Assembly: GCA_019137255.1 (NCBI GenBank)
Contig: WPDH01000237.1
Coordinates: forward strand, 1-64,000
Length of the DNA stretch: 64,000 nucleotides
Direction: 5' to 3'
Source of the DNA: Corinectria fuckeliana
Lineage: Eukaryota > Ascomycota > Sordariomycetes > Hypocreales > Nectriaceae
In this document: piece after piece, positions 45,748 through 56,514 of the stretch
Numbering within the stretch: position 1 is the stretch's first letter
Layout: each line of letters opens with the position of its first letter
The notes under the pieces: model-generated
What the model saw: only the letters and a program-made list of their open reading frames with translations
The model's database searches: none
Told to the model about the DNA's origin: nothing
Made by a program: the position numbers and the translations under genes

Positions 45748-48089
45748 AGCCCCTGATCCCACTTATCCAGCGCGTGTTATCTGCCTGGAGTCAACTGAAG
45801 CCCTGATTAACTAGACTACTACGTTGGATACTCCTTTGCTTACAGCAACTAGATGTTCTCTCCCAAACCTTTATGCTTCGCTTCCTGGTGCCTGCAGCCT
45901 GAGTGCATTGCCGAAGAGCCAACACGACCAGCAGATGTAACCCTGTTGCAGGGGCCCATAATGTCCTCAGCCCCACCGGCTTCGGTCATTCGGGAATACG
46001 ATGATTCCTCGTACTTCGTACTTCATACTTTGGCTTGGAGACCGGACGACGCGCTGGCTGTCACCCTAGGTACTGCCGCGTGTTGACTTGCCAGCATTTC
46101 CCGAGAACTCTTATCCAGCGACTTCAGCGGTACCGCATCATTTCTTGAAACATGATAAATCTGCTTGTCCATGCCGATTTATCTCTGGCCGATTCAAAAA
46201 CAGCTGCGCGACCGGTACCAGCGATAGTTCGATATCGAGACAAATGCCCCAGCTCTCTGCATGACCAGGGACAGGCAGAGCCATTGCCCTAGTGACACGA
46301 TCACGACACGGAGAGGGGCAATTCAGGCAGACCACATTGCTCACTGTACCGAGGACATCCCTCGCACCTGGTTTCCAACCTTTACTGGTATAGTCATCCT
46401 TCAGCGTGAGCAGATGAGTGTGCAAAGCCCTGGCAATGGCTTCGGTTCAACAGACCAACAGCTGTGGGATTTCTACTATGAGGATGCCTTTGACTAAAGC
46501 TCCTTATGTCACTCTGATCATGAAGTCCAGTAGAGCATCCCCGCTCGGCCAAGAACGACATCTCGTGCATTCGTTTATTTTCTGCTTGGTTTAAACATCA
46601 TTTCCTCAATTTCTTCTGAAATAAAGAAAGCGATACAGTAAATAATACATAGAAAAAAAAGGCTACATGGTACTATCCTCAGTGCTATAGGACAAGCTAG
46701 CCTATGAAGTGGGAGTATCGTGATAAAAGTGTTATATTATTACCGTCGCATCTAGAGGTGCAAACCTTTCTTTCTCTGCCTTCGTCATGTCAGAAAACTT
46801 GTGCCTATGAAGCCGTCAAGAAATATCCTTTGTAGCTCAACCGTGCGTGATATGCAGACTGGGACCGAAGTTTTCAAGTATATGCGACAACAAGAATGGT
46901 AGTAGGAGGCTTTCAGTATGCCCAGTTGTGCTCAGGAATGAAGGTACCTAGGAGATATGCAACCGTGTTCGACAAAGTCGGAGTGCTCGAGGGAGTTCCG
47001 CCGTAGCAGCAGCTTTTCAGCCGAAGCTATGATAAGCGGAAAAGGCTTATACCCAGATGCCCTCTCCTTTGAAAAGGTAATTTGAATGCCGTAAGTTTAT
47101 TCACAATGTTAGTGTCCGCATTCGAGTAGAAAGCATCCTAGAAGCGCCGGGGGCATGCACGCTCCACTACTGAAATACGAGGTGATAGTTCAGTGATGAT
47201 AACTGACAACCATTGGAAGCATGGATTCTCTGCTGGGATTTCAATGCTGAGGACGAAACAACTATGTACGCCTACCCAGCGAATTCTGTGAGCCTGAAAC
47301 CCAGACTCGGGAAGAAAAGTGGCAAAGCTTTTGTTTCAAAGGTGGCTGCTACCCTCAGAGGCCAATGTCACTGTCAACGTGATTTAGCGGATTTGGGGGC
47401 TCAGGGCTTTCGGGACCTGCTGATTAGGTTGCAAGGGTCCCGTCAGTGGATGGGAACGTGTTTGCGAGGTACCTGGCAAATACTATTATGATGTACGAAG
47501 TATAGCGTGGAGTGGCTTCCTCCTTGCAGGGACAGGGGCGAGAAACGTCGTCAATTGGTTCAAGATCAATCAGTCTGTTGCTCTTGATGGCCTCCCTTTG
47601 TGACGGTGGTGTCAGTGCAACTTGGCTGCTACACATTACTCGGCTATGATAAAGCTTCCGTGTCTCTTGTCCTGAAACTGGGTTCTGAAACTGGCAATGG
47701 TGCCGCATTCATACCTACTTGGTAGGCAATGCATCCCAAAAAGTGCGTGCCTCGTATTAAATAGGTCTACGCCAAGCAAGCTTCCCAATCCAGGCCTGTT
47801 CTGCAACGGGACTCGTGTGACTCGGGAGTTGCAGCGACAGGGGGTAAAACAACTCTGTTAAGCTTAATTGACTCCCCCGCAGTAATATCGCTCCGTCTGC
47901 AATCCAGCATTGGTGCGTTAATAGAAACGAAACGGAGTAACACGCTGCGGAATGGTATGTTCCGGCTGGGCACTGCCGATCAGTATGGTCCTCGAATTAA
48001 AGGGCTCCGGGGGGGGGGAGCGTAGACTGATGGGTGCTATGTCGGCATTGGTACGAGGATGGTAAGCCCCTGTAGATGCAAGCAAACGA
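45748..48089. other. 2.3-kb gene-poor stretch
   Basis: The longest frames are 92-95 codons (46138-46425 minus, 47213-47491 plus, 47424-47708 minus) and show no domain. A TACTTCGTACTTCATACTT run at about 46013 is a short imperfect repeat. No RNA gene seen. Confidence 0.45.
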
Positions 48090-48097
48090 TATAAATA
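48090..48097 (+). promoter_or_regulatory. TATA box of the beta-helix protein gene
   Basis: TATAAATA lies 76 bp upstream of the chosen ATG at 48166. It makes the in-frame upstream ATG at 48076 unlikely, since that would precede the core promoter. Confidence 0.55.
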
Positions 48098-48165
48098 TGC
48101 TTCCAAAGTTCGTGTTCGAACCACGGGAAACGTTTGGCAACAGCATCATATTCCCAAAGACGAAA

Positions 48166-49230
48166 ATGGCTCGATTCTCCATTCTCACGACAGTGCTGGC
48201 ACTCGTCTCGGCTGTCCACGCTCAGTGCGGCTCGGGCACGCCAGATGCGACAGTGACGGGCTCCGGCAGCTCGTTCACAGCCACGCTCGGCTCAAGCACG
48301 GTATACACGGGATCCGACTACCTCGCGGCGATCCAGGCGGCCGTCGACGCCATCAGCAGCGGCCAGCGCGTAGCCGTGATCGCATCCGGATCCATCGGCG
48401 CCGGCACCATCAGCATCGACAGCGGCAAGATCTTCGAGGGCTGCGGCACCATCGACGTGGCCAGCCGGGCCGGACACGGAGCCATCGAGTCGCTGGACAC
48501 GGCCGACGTGCAGATCCCGTACCTCACCATGACGGGCAGCCCGTACTTCGGCCTCCGCTTCTACGGCACCAGCAACCTGGTGCTCGGCGAGATCAACCTG
48601 GACCTCAGCGACGGGCTGGGCATCCGCTTCGACCGCGACCAGGCCGCCAACTCCAACGTCAAGATGGACGTCATCACCGTCACGGGTGCCGGCAGCCACG
48701 CCGTCGAGACGTGGAACATCGACGGCCTCACCATCAACTCGGTCATCGCGCGTGACGTCGGCGAGTGCGGCCTGCTGCTCCAGAAGACGACCAACGCCCA
48801 GGTCGGGCTCGTCGACGGGAGCAACGCCGGCGCCGGGACGGGCTACGCGACGCTGCGCATGGCGAACAACAACGGGCAAAAGGCCGACGGCAGCTACGAG
48901 ACCAACGTCTTCGTCGACAAGGTCGTCTCGCGCGGCGGAGGACGCGGCGTCTTCTGCGTGTCGCAGTCGGGGGGAGCTACCATCACCACCGTCGACCTGG
49001 CTGACAACGGCAGCAACGCTGTTCTGATTGAGAACTGCTACAACTTGAAGATCGAGGGCGGCACTGTCAACGGCGGAGGCGAGGTTCGCATATCGGCTCG
49101 CGACGAGTTCCCCAATACCAGCGATGTTTCCATCACCTTGCAGGTGGACGGTACCACGGTCCGCGAGTCGCCTTGCGGGGAGAACATCGCTTGGACTATT
49201 ACAGGCAGCGGCACGAAGGACATATGTTAG
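48166..49230 (+). CDS. Secreted right-handed beta-helix protein
   Basis: Single exon, 354 residues. Residues 1-19 (MARFSILTTVLALVSAVHA) are a signal peptide. The rest is made of regular turns of about 22-25 residues rich in Gly, Asn, Val and Ile with G-I/V-x-x repeats: GHGAIESLDTADVQIPYLTM, YGTSNLVLGEINLDLSDGLG, AVETWNIDGLTINSVIARDV, NCYNLKIEGGTVNGGGEV. This is the pattern of a parallel beta-helix such as pectin lyases and related carbohydrate-active folds. Cysteines at both ends (CGSG, FEGCG, GECG, FCVS, NCYN, PCGEN, DIC) could cap the helix. I cannot see a diagnostic catalytic motif, so the activity (lyase, hydrolase or binding) is undecided. Third-position G+C is very high, unlike the flanks. 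Confidence 0.75.
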   Translation: MARFSILTTVLALVSAVHAQCGSGTPDATVTGSGSSFTATLGSSTVYTGSDYLAAIQAAVDAISSGQRVAVIASGSIGAGTISIDSGKIFEGCGTIDVASRAGHGAIESLDTADVQIPYLTMTGSPYFGLRFYGTSNLVLGEINLDLSDGLGIRFDRDQAANSNVKMDVITVTGAGSHAVETWNIDGLTINSVIARDVGECGLLLQKTTNAQVGLVDGSNAGAGTGYATLRMANNNGQKADGSYETNVFVDKVVSRGGGRGVFCVSQSGGATITTVDLADNGSNAVLIENCYNLKIEGGTVNGGGEVRISARDEFPNTSDVSITLQVDGTTVRESPCGENIAWTITGSGTKDIC

Positions 49231-49698
49231 AGGCGTCAGTTGGAGATGTCAAGGCCGTTCGTGATGGTGTGTTTTGGAGGTTGACCTGTGGAATGCGTCG
49301 TTTCTAGGTCTAAGCATGTACATATTTATTCGCAACCGTCACAGCTGGCTGAAACTTGTATAAAGCGGTTTGCAAGGCAACTGGAATTTCCTGGCGAACC
49401 CGATCCTTTTGTTTCCTATTCTCAATCGTCATGTGCAAGGAGTTACTTAAGAACGTTGACAAGCAATCAAGCCACGTACGATCTCCAGATACAATTGAAA
49501 CAGTAGAGCATTCGCATGTGCTAATACTGAGTAGACTTGCGAGGAGACATGGAATTGGACATAAACAGATCGGTTTCATACGAGAACTTGAAATGATATC
49601 TTTTCAATTTGCTACTAGTTATTTGATCCTCAAACTCTCCCAAGCTTTCCAAAGTTTGCCCATCCGAGGCATCTGAACCAGCTCGAGAAGATCACACC
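49231..49698. other. No gene seen
   Basis: Convergent 3' flanks; short frames only. Confidence 0.4.
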
Positions 49699-50052
49699 CT
49701 AATTATTCCTATAGTAAACGTTATATCTCCACTCAGTAATCCTCACTCGCATTTGAAAAGCGACAGAAGGAGAGGGTGGAATGATAGCAGCGGTCCCCGG
49801 AGATGTGTCCTGTTGGCTCTCCGGCTGCTGCTGGTCTCTCTTTTTCCCAGGACACGTCGGATCGCCGCATGCTTCGGGATCGAGTTCACCCACGAATATT
49901 GGTTTGGCATGGAAGTCGACGCACAAGTTGTGATCCATTCTATCCACGTCCACTCCTATATCTAGCAGTTTCTTGAACGATTCACACTCCAATACATTGT
50001 GGTACCGTTGGTAGTTGCAGCGACTGCATTTGTTCCAAGTCAACCGACACAT
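49699..50052 (-). CDS. Small Cys-patterned protein of unknown function
   Basis: 117 residues, single exon. It starts MCRLTWNKCSRCNYQRYHNV: Cys2, then a C-X2-C pair at 9 and 12 and further cysteines at 23, 44, 62 and 67, which could bind zinc. It has no signal peptide and ends in a low-complexity Gln/Pro/Ser part. The layout (Met-Cys start, aromatic/polar residues, C-X2-C) resembles the small protein at 61789-62007 and other short fungal proteins I remember without a named function. Confidence 0.55.
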   Translation of the reverse strand: MCRLTWNKCSRCNYQRYHNVLECESFKKLLDIGVDVDRMDHNLCVDFHAKPIFVGELDPEACGDPTCPGKKRDQQQPESQQDTSPGTAAIIPPSPSVAFQMRVRITEWRYNVYYRNN

Positions 50053-50966
50053 GATTGATTGTGCGTAGGCTGGAAGTAGTAAGTGAATTGACTTGTTGAG
50101 CGTGGGTGATGAGAAGTGCTGTACTTTTGACTTGTCTGGCTAGATGTAGATTATTGGCCAGCATGATGCATACTTATAGGTCTACATCTGTTGCAGGGAG
50201 CTCCCTCTTCATTTTAAGACTCTAGAACAATTAGTACTTAGCCTCGAATCTATTGCAGCGGGACACTGAACTCGCCAGACCTTACTGTCTACATGGTGCC
50301 GTGGTCACTGAACAGCTAACGGGGTAACTAGAACGCCGATGAATCACTCATTTTGAGCTGTCCAAATGAAACACACAGACTAGGACCACTCATGCTGCGC
50401 TTCACGCCTTGATCGTCATAAATCACTGATGCCACTAGCCATCGTCCGTGTACAATCACAACTTGTTCAACAGCTATAGCGTGATGCAACCGCATTCTCG
50501 CACCCCTTCTTGCGGACATCACGCCTGAGATTTGCAGCCATCATCGTTACTCGCCGCTCCTCATGTCTTTTTCTTTTGGCTTTAATGGCATCTGTTGACG
50601 CTCAGTTCATATGCTTGGTGGGGTGTAGTTACGCTGCTCTAAGATCTATGAGCCCGTCACCTCAGCCTAACAAATATCCATGCCACTACCTGGGATACCG
50701 GAGATGACTCCTTTATTACTGTGCTACTTAAGAAGGAACGGGATCGAGATCACCTAGGCTTACTACGAGCTTGTGTAGTTCATCAATCCGTGTTTCAACC
50801 TGTCCAGCTCTCAAGGGCGACCAGTCGTATTCATCATGGAACCTGCCTAGCATGTCTTTGTCCCCATCGCAGTTGCAAACAACATCCTAGACTGCCTTTC
50901 ACCGTGTTTGCCCACCGGACTTTCACCTTATCCCCGCATCGGTTCCGAAGCCAATACCTATCCCCT
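50053..50966. other. No gene seen
   Basis: Frames up to 97 codons, no domains. Confidence 0.4.
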
Positions 50967-51785
50967 TTACCTGCCACCGTTTGTAAGGCAGGGGCTCTTC
51001 TCGATCACTGCTGAGTAGCCCGACGTGGTGATGCCTCCGTCAATGGCGACGATAGACCCGGTCATGAAGGCGCTGCGTTCTGACAGCAAGAAGCAAACCA
51101 GCTCTGCCACCTCGTCCGGCTTGCCACATCTGCCTGTCGGCTGAGTTGCGCGAGCAATTTCGTCTATGCCCACCCCGAAGAGGTCCAGCATGGGCGTCTC
51201 GATGTTGCCGGGCGCCACTGCATTCACCCGTATTCCCACCGCCGCACCCTCCAGAGCCGCCGTCTTTGTGAGGCCGTTGATGGCATGCTTGGAGGCCACG
51301 TAGGCTGCGCAGCCCGCCGTGGCCACAGTCCCCGCGTCTGACGAGAAGTTGACGATGGAGCCGCGGATTCCCAGGCGCTTGAACGCCTTGATCTCTTGCT
51401 GGATGCAGTAGAAGGCGCCGTTGACGTTGACGTCCATGATCTTTGTCCAGGTCGCCGGTTGAAGCTCGTCGATGTTGGTTCCCGCGTTCAGGATGCCCGC
51501 GGCATTGACGCAGAGATCGAGGCGGCCGGCCCAGGCGATGACCTGTTCGACGGCACGCGTCACCGCTGCGGGGGCGGTCACGTCGCAGCGAATGGCGATG
51601 GCCTCTCTTTGGGAGTCTTTAGTGATGCGAGATGCCTGCGCTGAACCGTCTTGCAGATCTAAAAGAGCGACGGTGCATCCGCGCGACGCCAGCATTTGGG
51701 CACACGCATAGCCAATGCCACCAGTACCACCAGTGATGAGAGCCACCTTGGCGTCGAATTCCTTTGACATTTTCCTGCGGGACAC
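50967..51785 (-). CDS. Short-chain dehydrogenase/reductase (classical SDR)
   Basis: Single exon, 272 residues. The NAD(P)-binding motif TGGTGGIG (18-25), a CDVT motif (67-70), NAAG (94-97), catalytic Ser148 or 149, Tyr162 and Lys166 (YVASK), and PGNIETPM (192-199) are all present, with a FabG-like ending (VAELVCFLLSERSAFMTGSIVAIDGG). Asp43 at the end of the second strand favours NAD over NADP. The enzyme oxidises or reduces an alcohol/ketone pair; the substrate cannot be told. Met6 is an alternative start. A TATA box (TATATA, 51836-51842) lies about 50 bp upstream. About 20 residues after GG-ITTSGY are an extra tail. Confidence 0.92.
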   Translation of the reverse strand: MSRRKMSKEFDAKVALITGGTGGIGYACAQMLASRGCTVALLDLQDGSAQASRITKDSQREAIAIRCDVTAPAAVTRAVEQVIAWAGRLDLCVNAAGILNAGTNIDELQPATWTKIMDVNVNGAFYCIQQEIKAFKRLGIRGSIVNFSSDAGTVATAGCAAYVASKHAINGLTKTAALEGAAVGIRVNAVAPGNIETPMLDLFGVGIDEIARATQPTGRCGKPDEVAELVCFLLSERSAFMTGSIVAIDGGITTSGYSAVIEKSPCLTNGGR

Positions 51786-51835
51786 GATGATGGTGTGGAG
51801 ATGAGACAGACAATGGCTGGGTTGTTGGTACTTGG

Positions 51836-51842
51836 ATATATA
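51836..51842 (-). promoter_or_regulatory. TATA box of the SDR gene
   Basis: The minus strand reads TTATATA 51 bp upstream of the start codon. Confidence 0.4.
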
Positions 51843-52214
51843 ATAGCAAGTAGACTACCCGCCGGGCATACGATAAGAGTCTGGGTCGTAGTGGAAGTGA
51901 GAAGGTAACACCGAGCGCTAGATCCACTATGGGTGATCATCTCGCTTTTATCTCGGACTTGGCGCTATCTTGGTTAGTCTCCGTCTTACCTAGACTACCG
52001 GTAGAACGGAATAATGTCTGCACGAATGATTGCCTGTATATCTATTACTAGTCGGGTAGGCATGGTCCATTGGGCAGAGCGGGGTTCCAAATGGGCCAAA
52101 CTAAATCCATATTGACGTACATCATTATCTAGAAGCAACGGACATCGATGATGGCCTTGTTAAGAGCCAATAACAACGCATACAGCTGCTACTTATTCCT
52201 TCGCGAACCCCTTC
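51843..52214. other. Intergenic, no gene seen
   Basis: About 370 bp upstream of the SDR gene; no repeat or motif recognised. Confidence 0.4.
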
Positions 52215-54269
52215 TTAACTAGAACCGTCTCGTCCACTCGACCCCGAGCCTCGTCGTACACCATCCCGAAGCTTCATCAATGCCCTCGCTAGCTTGTCTT
52301 CCAACTGCAACAGCTCAAACATCCTGTCCATCTCACCATACCGGTGCAACGGCTGTGCCTCCTCTGTCGGGTGGGAGGCGTGCCACTCGAGGGGGGCTGG
52401 CGAGAGGTGAACCGCTGTCAAGGAAGACGGGGTGGAGGGAGTTGAGTCTTGCTGGAAGACGGCTTGGGTTGGAGTAATGGATTCTTGTGAGGATTTCACG
52501 GCGGCAACGGATGTGCTGACTGTTGAGGCCGGACTATGAAAAGGAACTTGGTTGTGTTGACTGGGCCGGGAATGTTGGGTGCAAGGAAGAGGGATAAGGG
52601 GGGTAATCAAGCTGGAGGTTTGGGCTGGGATATCAATGGATTGGAAGGGATCATGAAGAGAGGATCGAATAGCCGATTGAGCTGGAGAGGCAGAGGAGGC
52701 CTGGAACAGGGAAAGACCAGGATGATGGACACCAGATAGGGAAGGAGTCTGGGTAGAGAATGTAGTGGGTTGCTGAAGAGAAACTGGACTGAGGGGTGGA
52801 ACAGGGCTGTGTGCAAGCAAAAGTGGGCTTCGCGCTGAAGGTTGAGCGGCAGAGCGAGGAGAATCCCGAGGAGATGATGGGACGAGGTCATGGAAAGGAG
52901 CTCGGACAAGAGAGCGAACATCACGTTCGATAGATCGCACGGTAGCTGTCGATGCTTGGCCTGGAAGCTGAGAAGACGTTGGACGAGGGGGTTGAATAGG
53001 ACCGTAAGTGGGAAGTCGGGGAGTGCTTTGAAGAGAAGGGCGAGCGGGCTTTTGAGGAGAAACCTGAGCCTCTCTTTGAGCAGGGCGCCAAGCATCGCGT
53101 CGAGAGCCGAGCTGGGTAAAGGGCGATGATCTGGCTGACCGGGAAAGAGCATCATCGGGTTGAACAGGACCTCGAACGGGAAGCTGAACAGGGCTCCGAT
53201 CAGAAGGCTGAGAAGTACGAGCAATAGTCTGGGTAGTTGCCATAAAATGAGCGAGGACGTCTGATGGTGATGGAGACGGCCGTCTTCCTTGCTGCTGTTG
53301 CGGCGAGGATGAAAGTTGAGACGAGAGAAAGTCTGCGATCACAGAGGGCAGAACGGGGCGATGGGGACGTGGAGTAGTGGGTGACGATGAGGAAGAAGGA
53401 TGGCTGGGCGTTGTAAATGGGCCTTTGTCTGTAGTGGAAAGACGGGATGGAGTATTGCGTGGAGGCGAAGATGCCAACGGCGAAGCTGCATCCTTGCCAA
53501 GCATTGCCTCGATAAGTGTTTTCAGTCTACGCCTGCTGTCACCCTTCCGATCAGCGCCACGGTCCGGTGAAGCTGAAGGGCGCAAGTCCAAATCTTTGCG
53601 GGCACGTCTCCAGGACAGAACCTGATCAGGGGTTCTGAAGTGCGTGCTGGTGATCTGGTTGTCCCACAGCCAGCGCTCCGTGGGGCCATCGTCAACGTGG
53701 ACGAAGGCGTCCCATTGCGAGGCTTCACGGAGGAGGGCGTCGGCTTTGAGGAGGAAGGCTTCTAGTACAGAGGTCAGTGAGCTGTGTGACAAAAGCAGAT
53801 GCAGCAGGACAGCGCGGAACCAGCCAAAGGACCGAAGGACGGAGTAGAAGAAACAGAGAAACCCACGGTAAAGATGGTGTGTCATGTTCTCGTCGTACGT
53901 GACATCCAGCCCAGCCTCAGCCCACAGCGTCGGGCCCAGGCGCGCGTAGTTCCGCTCCCGACTGCCCGGAGTCAGGTTGTACTGGTTGAGGAGGTATAGC
54001 AGGATGGCCTCGAGCTCGGGGCAGAGGTAGAGCCTGAATTCGCCGTAGATTTCGAGTTCATGTTGGTAGGATGTGACAAGAATGCCGGCGATCGCCTAGC
54101 AAGTGAAGTATTAGTACGTATGGATCAGCGTCAATGGGGAGCGACTTGCAGAGGTCCCGTTGAAGGCGCAGTCTTTGCACATGGTGGTGATGTTGGCGGA
54201 GAGGGTCGAGATGACGTTGTGGGAGGAAGATGCTTGGGACAGCAAGGGGATAAAGGCAGAGGGCACAAC
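52215..54269 (-). CDS. Ser/Pro-rich protein with N-terminal membrane-like region, function unknown
   Basis: The main exon 54095-52215 is open for 626 codons. It begins AIAGILVTSYQHELEIYGEF and RLYLCPELEAILLYLLNQYN, then GFLCFFYSVLRSFGWFRAVLLHLLLSH (hydrophobic helices), a charged segment (RRARKDLDL, RRLKTLIEAMLG), a 350-residue Ser/Pro/Thr/Gln low-complexity region, and a C-terminal helix MFELLQLEDKLARALMKLRD. The start lies further upstream: a coding-looking stretch at 54269-54100 (LQRDLCKSLPIDADPY) follows a TCTCTAG acceptor and runs into the main exon one base out of frame. An 84-bp intron from GTGCAA with branch point TACTAAT would be in frame but has a poor donor. The true start is unresolved. 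I do not recognise the family. Confidence 0.6.
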
Positions 54270-55878
54270 TAGAGAAAGAGAGTGATTTGTCGAAGACGGA
54301 GGAGGAGCGCCGGTGTGACGAGAGGGGTTGTCGGAATGAGAATCAGAGACATAAAACAGAAGAGGGAGGGCAAGAGATATCTCAAGTTGCGGTGTCTGGT
54401 AACAAAAGCCACGTCAACCACAAGCCCGGAAACCAACAGCTTCACAGGTACAGACCGCCAGCCTCTCGCTCTTAACGCCGTCTTCCGCTACTGTCTTCCG
54501 CCTATATCCGGCCAACTACTCCGAGCTACTTCCAACTACTGCTGACTATTTGCAGCCGTGAGTGCAGAAATGTGACAAGTCTCCCAGAGCTGAGCGCTTA
54601 GCCTGCTATTCTCCACCGCCACATTTGTATTGTTCTGTGTTTGCCTCAGGACGCCGGACTAGATGTAGCTACCCGGGCAAGTGAAGTGTCATACTTTGTA
54701 GGGGTCGATGGGTCAAGTGGTTCTGCCGCCGCTCTTGCCATTCATTCCGTGAAAGACGGCGAGACTGACATGTGCTACACCAATAGTTCCAATTTCCCTG
54801 AGGCTCACAGGTGTTTTGGTTCCTGTGATAGGTAAACAGCAATCGCCATGAAGCGGCAAACGCGGTAGATTAGCCCCGCAGTCCTGAGACCCGGGCGGGA
54901 GATGATGGTCATGCTTGCTGCCTTAGCTCCTAAAGCGTCGTTACACGCGCCGCCGTCTTATGCATGGGTTGGCTTCTGAGGATCGGGAGGATGGGAGCTA
55001 ATGGTTAGGGGCGGGCGAGAAGCGGGAGGCCGCAGCGGTAATATAAGGGATGGAAAGGAGTGGAAAGTGGTGGAATCGCTGGTGTGACGCGAGAGTGTTG
55101 GGGAGGAGATGGTGATGGTCTTGTTGAGCAACGGTGACAAATTGTACAGTGTCAACTAAGCGGCTGCTACAGCAACACGTACTGCAGAAATCGGTCAAGC
55201 ATCAACAGTTAGACAAACTACTGCCCACTGAGCTCCTGCGGGTAGCAGATTGTATATCCAACAGGGAGATAATCCACACCCCTAGCGACCCCCGCAAGCC
55301 ATCACCCGCCGGGTTTGCACCCGCGTATTCAGTCGCAACGCCTGAACCCTCCAGTTCAGTAAGTACTTCCCCCGCATCAGTACGTCATCACTTCCAGCGC
55401 TCAAGGGGACGGGACGAGCTAGAGCCGGTGGGTAGGACCGGGGAGGTGAGACTAGAGAGACCAGGGTGGAGGTGAGCCGCTGGATCAGAGACGAGCATAC
55501 ACGCGCTCAGGTGAGAGGAAGACTGGCGGCTCCTCTCGCCGTCAGATCCCGGTCGTAGTGGGGAGTCGCTCGGCATCGGGTGAGACTGCCCAGACACCGT
55601 CGCCGGAGATGTCCCTACAAACTCCTCACCAGCATGCCATGTCCTTAGCATGCCGGGCGAGGGGACCGCAAGCTACCGTCGACGCTTTCCATGCACACAG
55701 CCTTATTGTCCAAGGTCTCCAATATATTAATTATAACCGGCTTTCCAGTTCCTTAGACTTAGTCATTACTTGTATTACTCAAGAATTAAGTAGGATGAGT
55801 CATACAATTTATCTTGTCAATCCAGTCCCAGTCCGGCCTGCAACGCCTATTTCCACTGACAAATTACTCTCGGTACGT
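54270..55878. other. 1.6-kb stretch without a supported gene
   Basis: Probably holds the first exon(s) and promoter of the Ser/Pro-rich gene at its left end. Other frames (55134-55475, 55388-55651, 55558-55950) overlap on both strands and are low complexity. Confidence 0.4.
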
Positions 55879-56514
55879 TCACTCTATCTCAAACATCTGA
55901 ATTTCCAGCTCTCTTCTTTCAACCGTCTCAGCCGGCCCTGCGTTGGATAAACCCGAGACGCAACAACACCAAATGCGATTGAAGCGTGATCCAAGACTGA
56001 TCGGTGATCCGATTTGCCTCAAGAGGACTGGGATTGAAGTTTCAACAACTGCGCAAACATAGTCTCCAGGGAGCAACTTGGGCGGTCCGATGCCCAAGCG
56101 GCCTCGATTAGTCTGGAAAAGAGTCCTGCCTTGGGTATTCCGTAGGACATCAAAAAACTCTTTCACCGATAGATCAATTCCCCGTTGCCGATTTTGACCC
56201 CCTCCACCAACGAAATCAAAAGGATCCATATCGATGAACATCTCAGCCATGAACCATCCTAAGTCCGTTTCGGGAGAAAGTCCGAGCCGTTCTCGAGCCT
56301 CTTCTTTTATAGATTCTGTCAGTCCTTTAGATAGCAAAAGGTTGTATAAAAAAGCCCAAGCAAACGGAGACAAGTGCAGGCCAGACCCGCCTTGATGCTC
56401 AGAGACCATCGTCCTTGAGTCTTCCTCGCTCCAGTCCAAGAATAACAGTGACATATTTCGATCCATGCATCTGAGTTGATAGCATAAATGAGTCCGAAAT
56501 TGCCTTCCTGCCAA
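55879..56514 (-). pseudogene. C-terminal fragment of a HET (heterokaryon incompatibility)-type protein
   Basis: The 211-codon frame contains FFDVLRNTQGRTLFQTNRGRLGIGPP, then LLPGDYVCAVVETSIPVLLR (56120-56000). This GR-F-T-GRLGLGP-x-PGD-V motif is the conserved ending of fungal HET-domain proteins. The HET domain itself (N-terminal, with the LSYVWG-like start) is missing upstream, and after PVLLRQ the usual LVG-AYVHG ending is out of frame. It is therefore a truncated remnant of an allorecognition gene, a class that turns over rapidly. Confidence 0.6.

Noticed and set aside
48292..48879. Long minus-strand and alternative plus-strand frames within the beta-helix gene
   Set aside because: High third-position G+C removes stops in other frames. 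Only the 48166 frame has a signal peptide and a regular beta-helix pattern.
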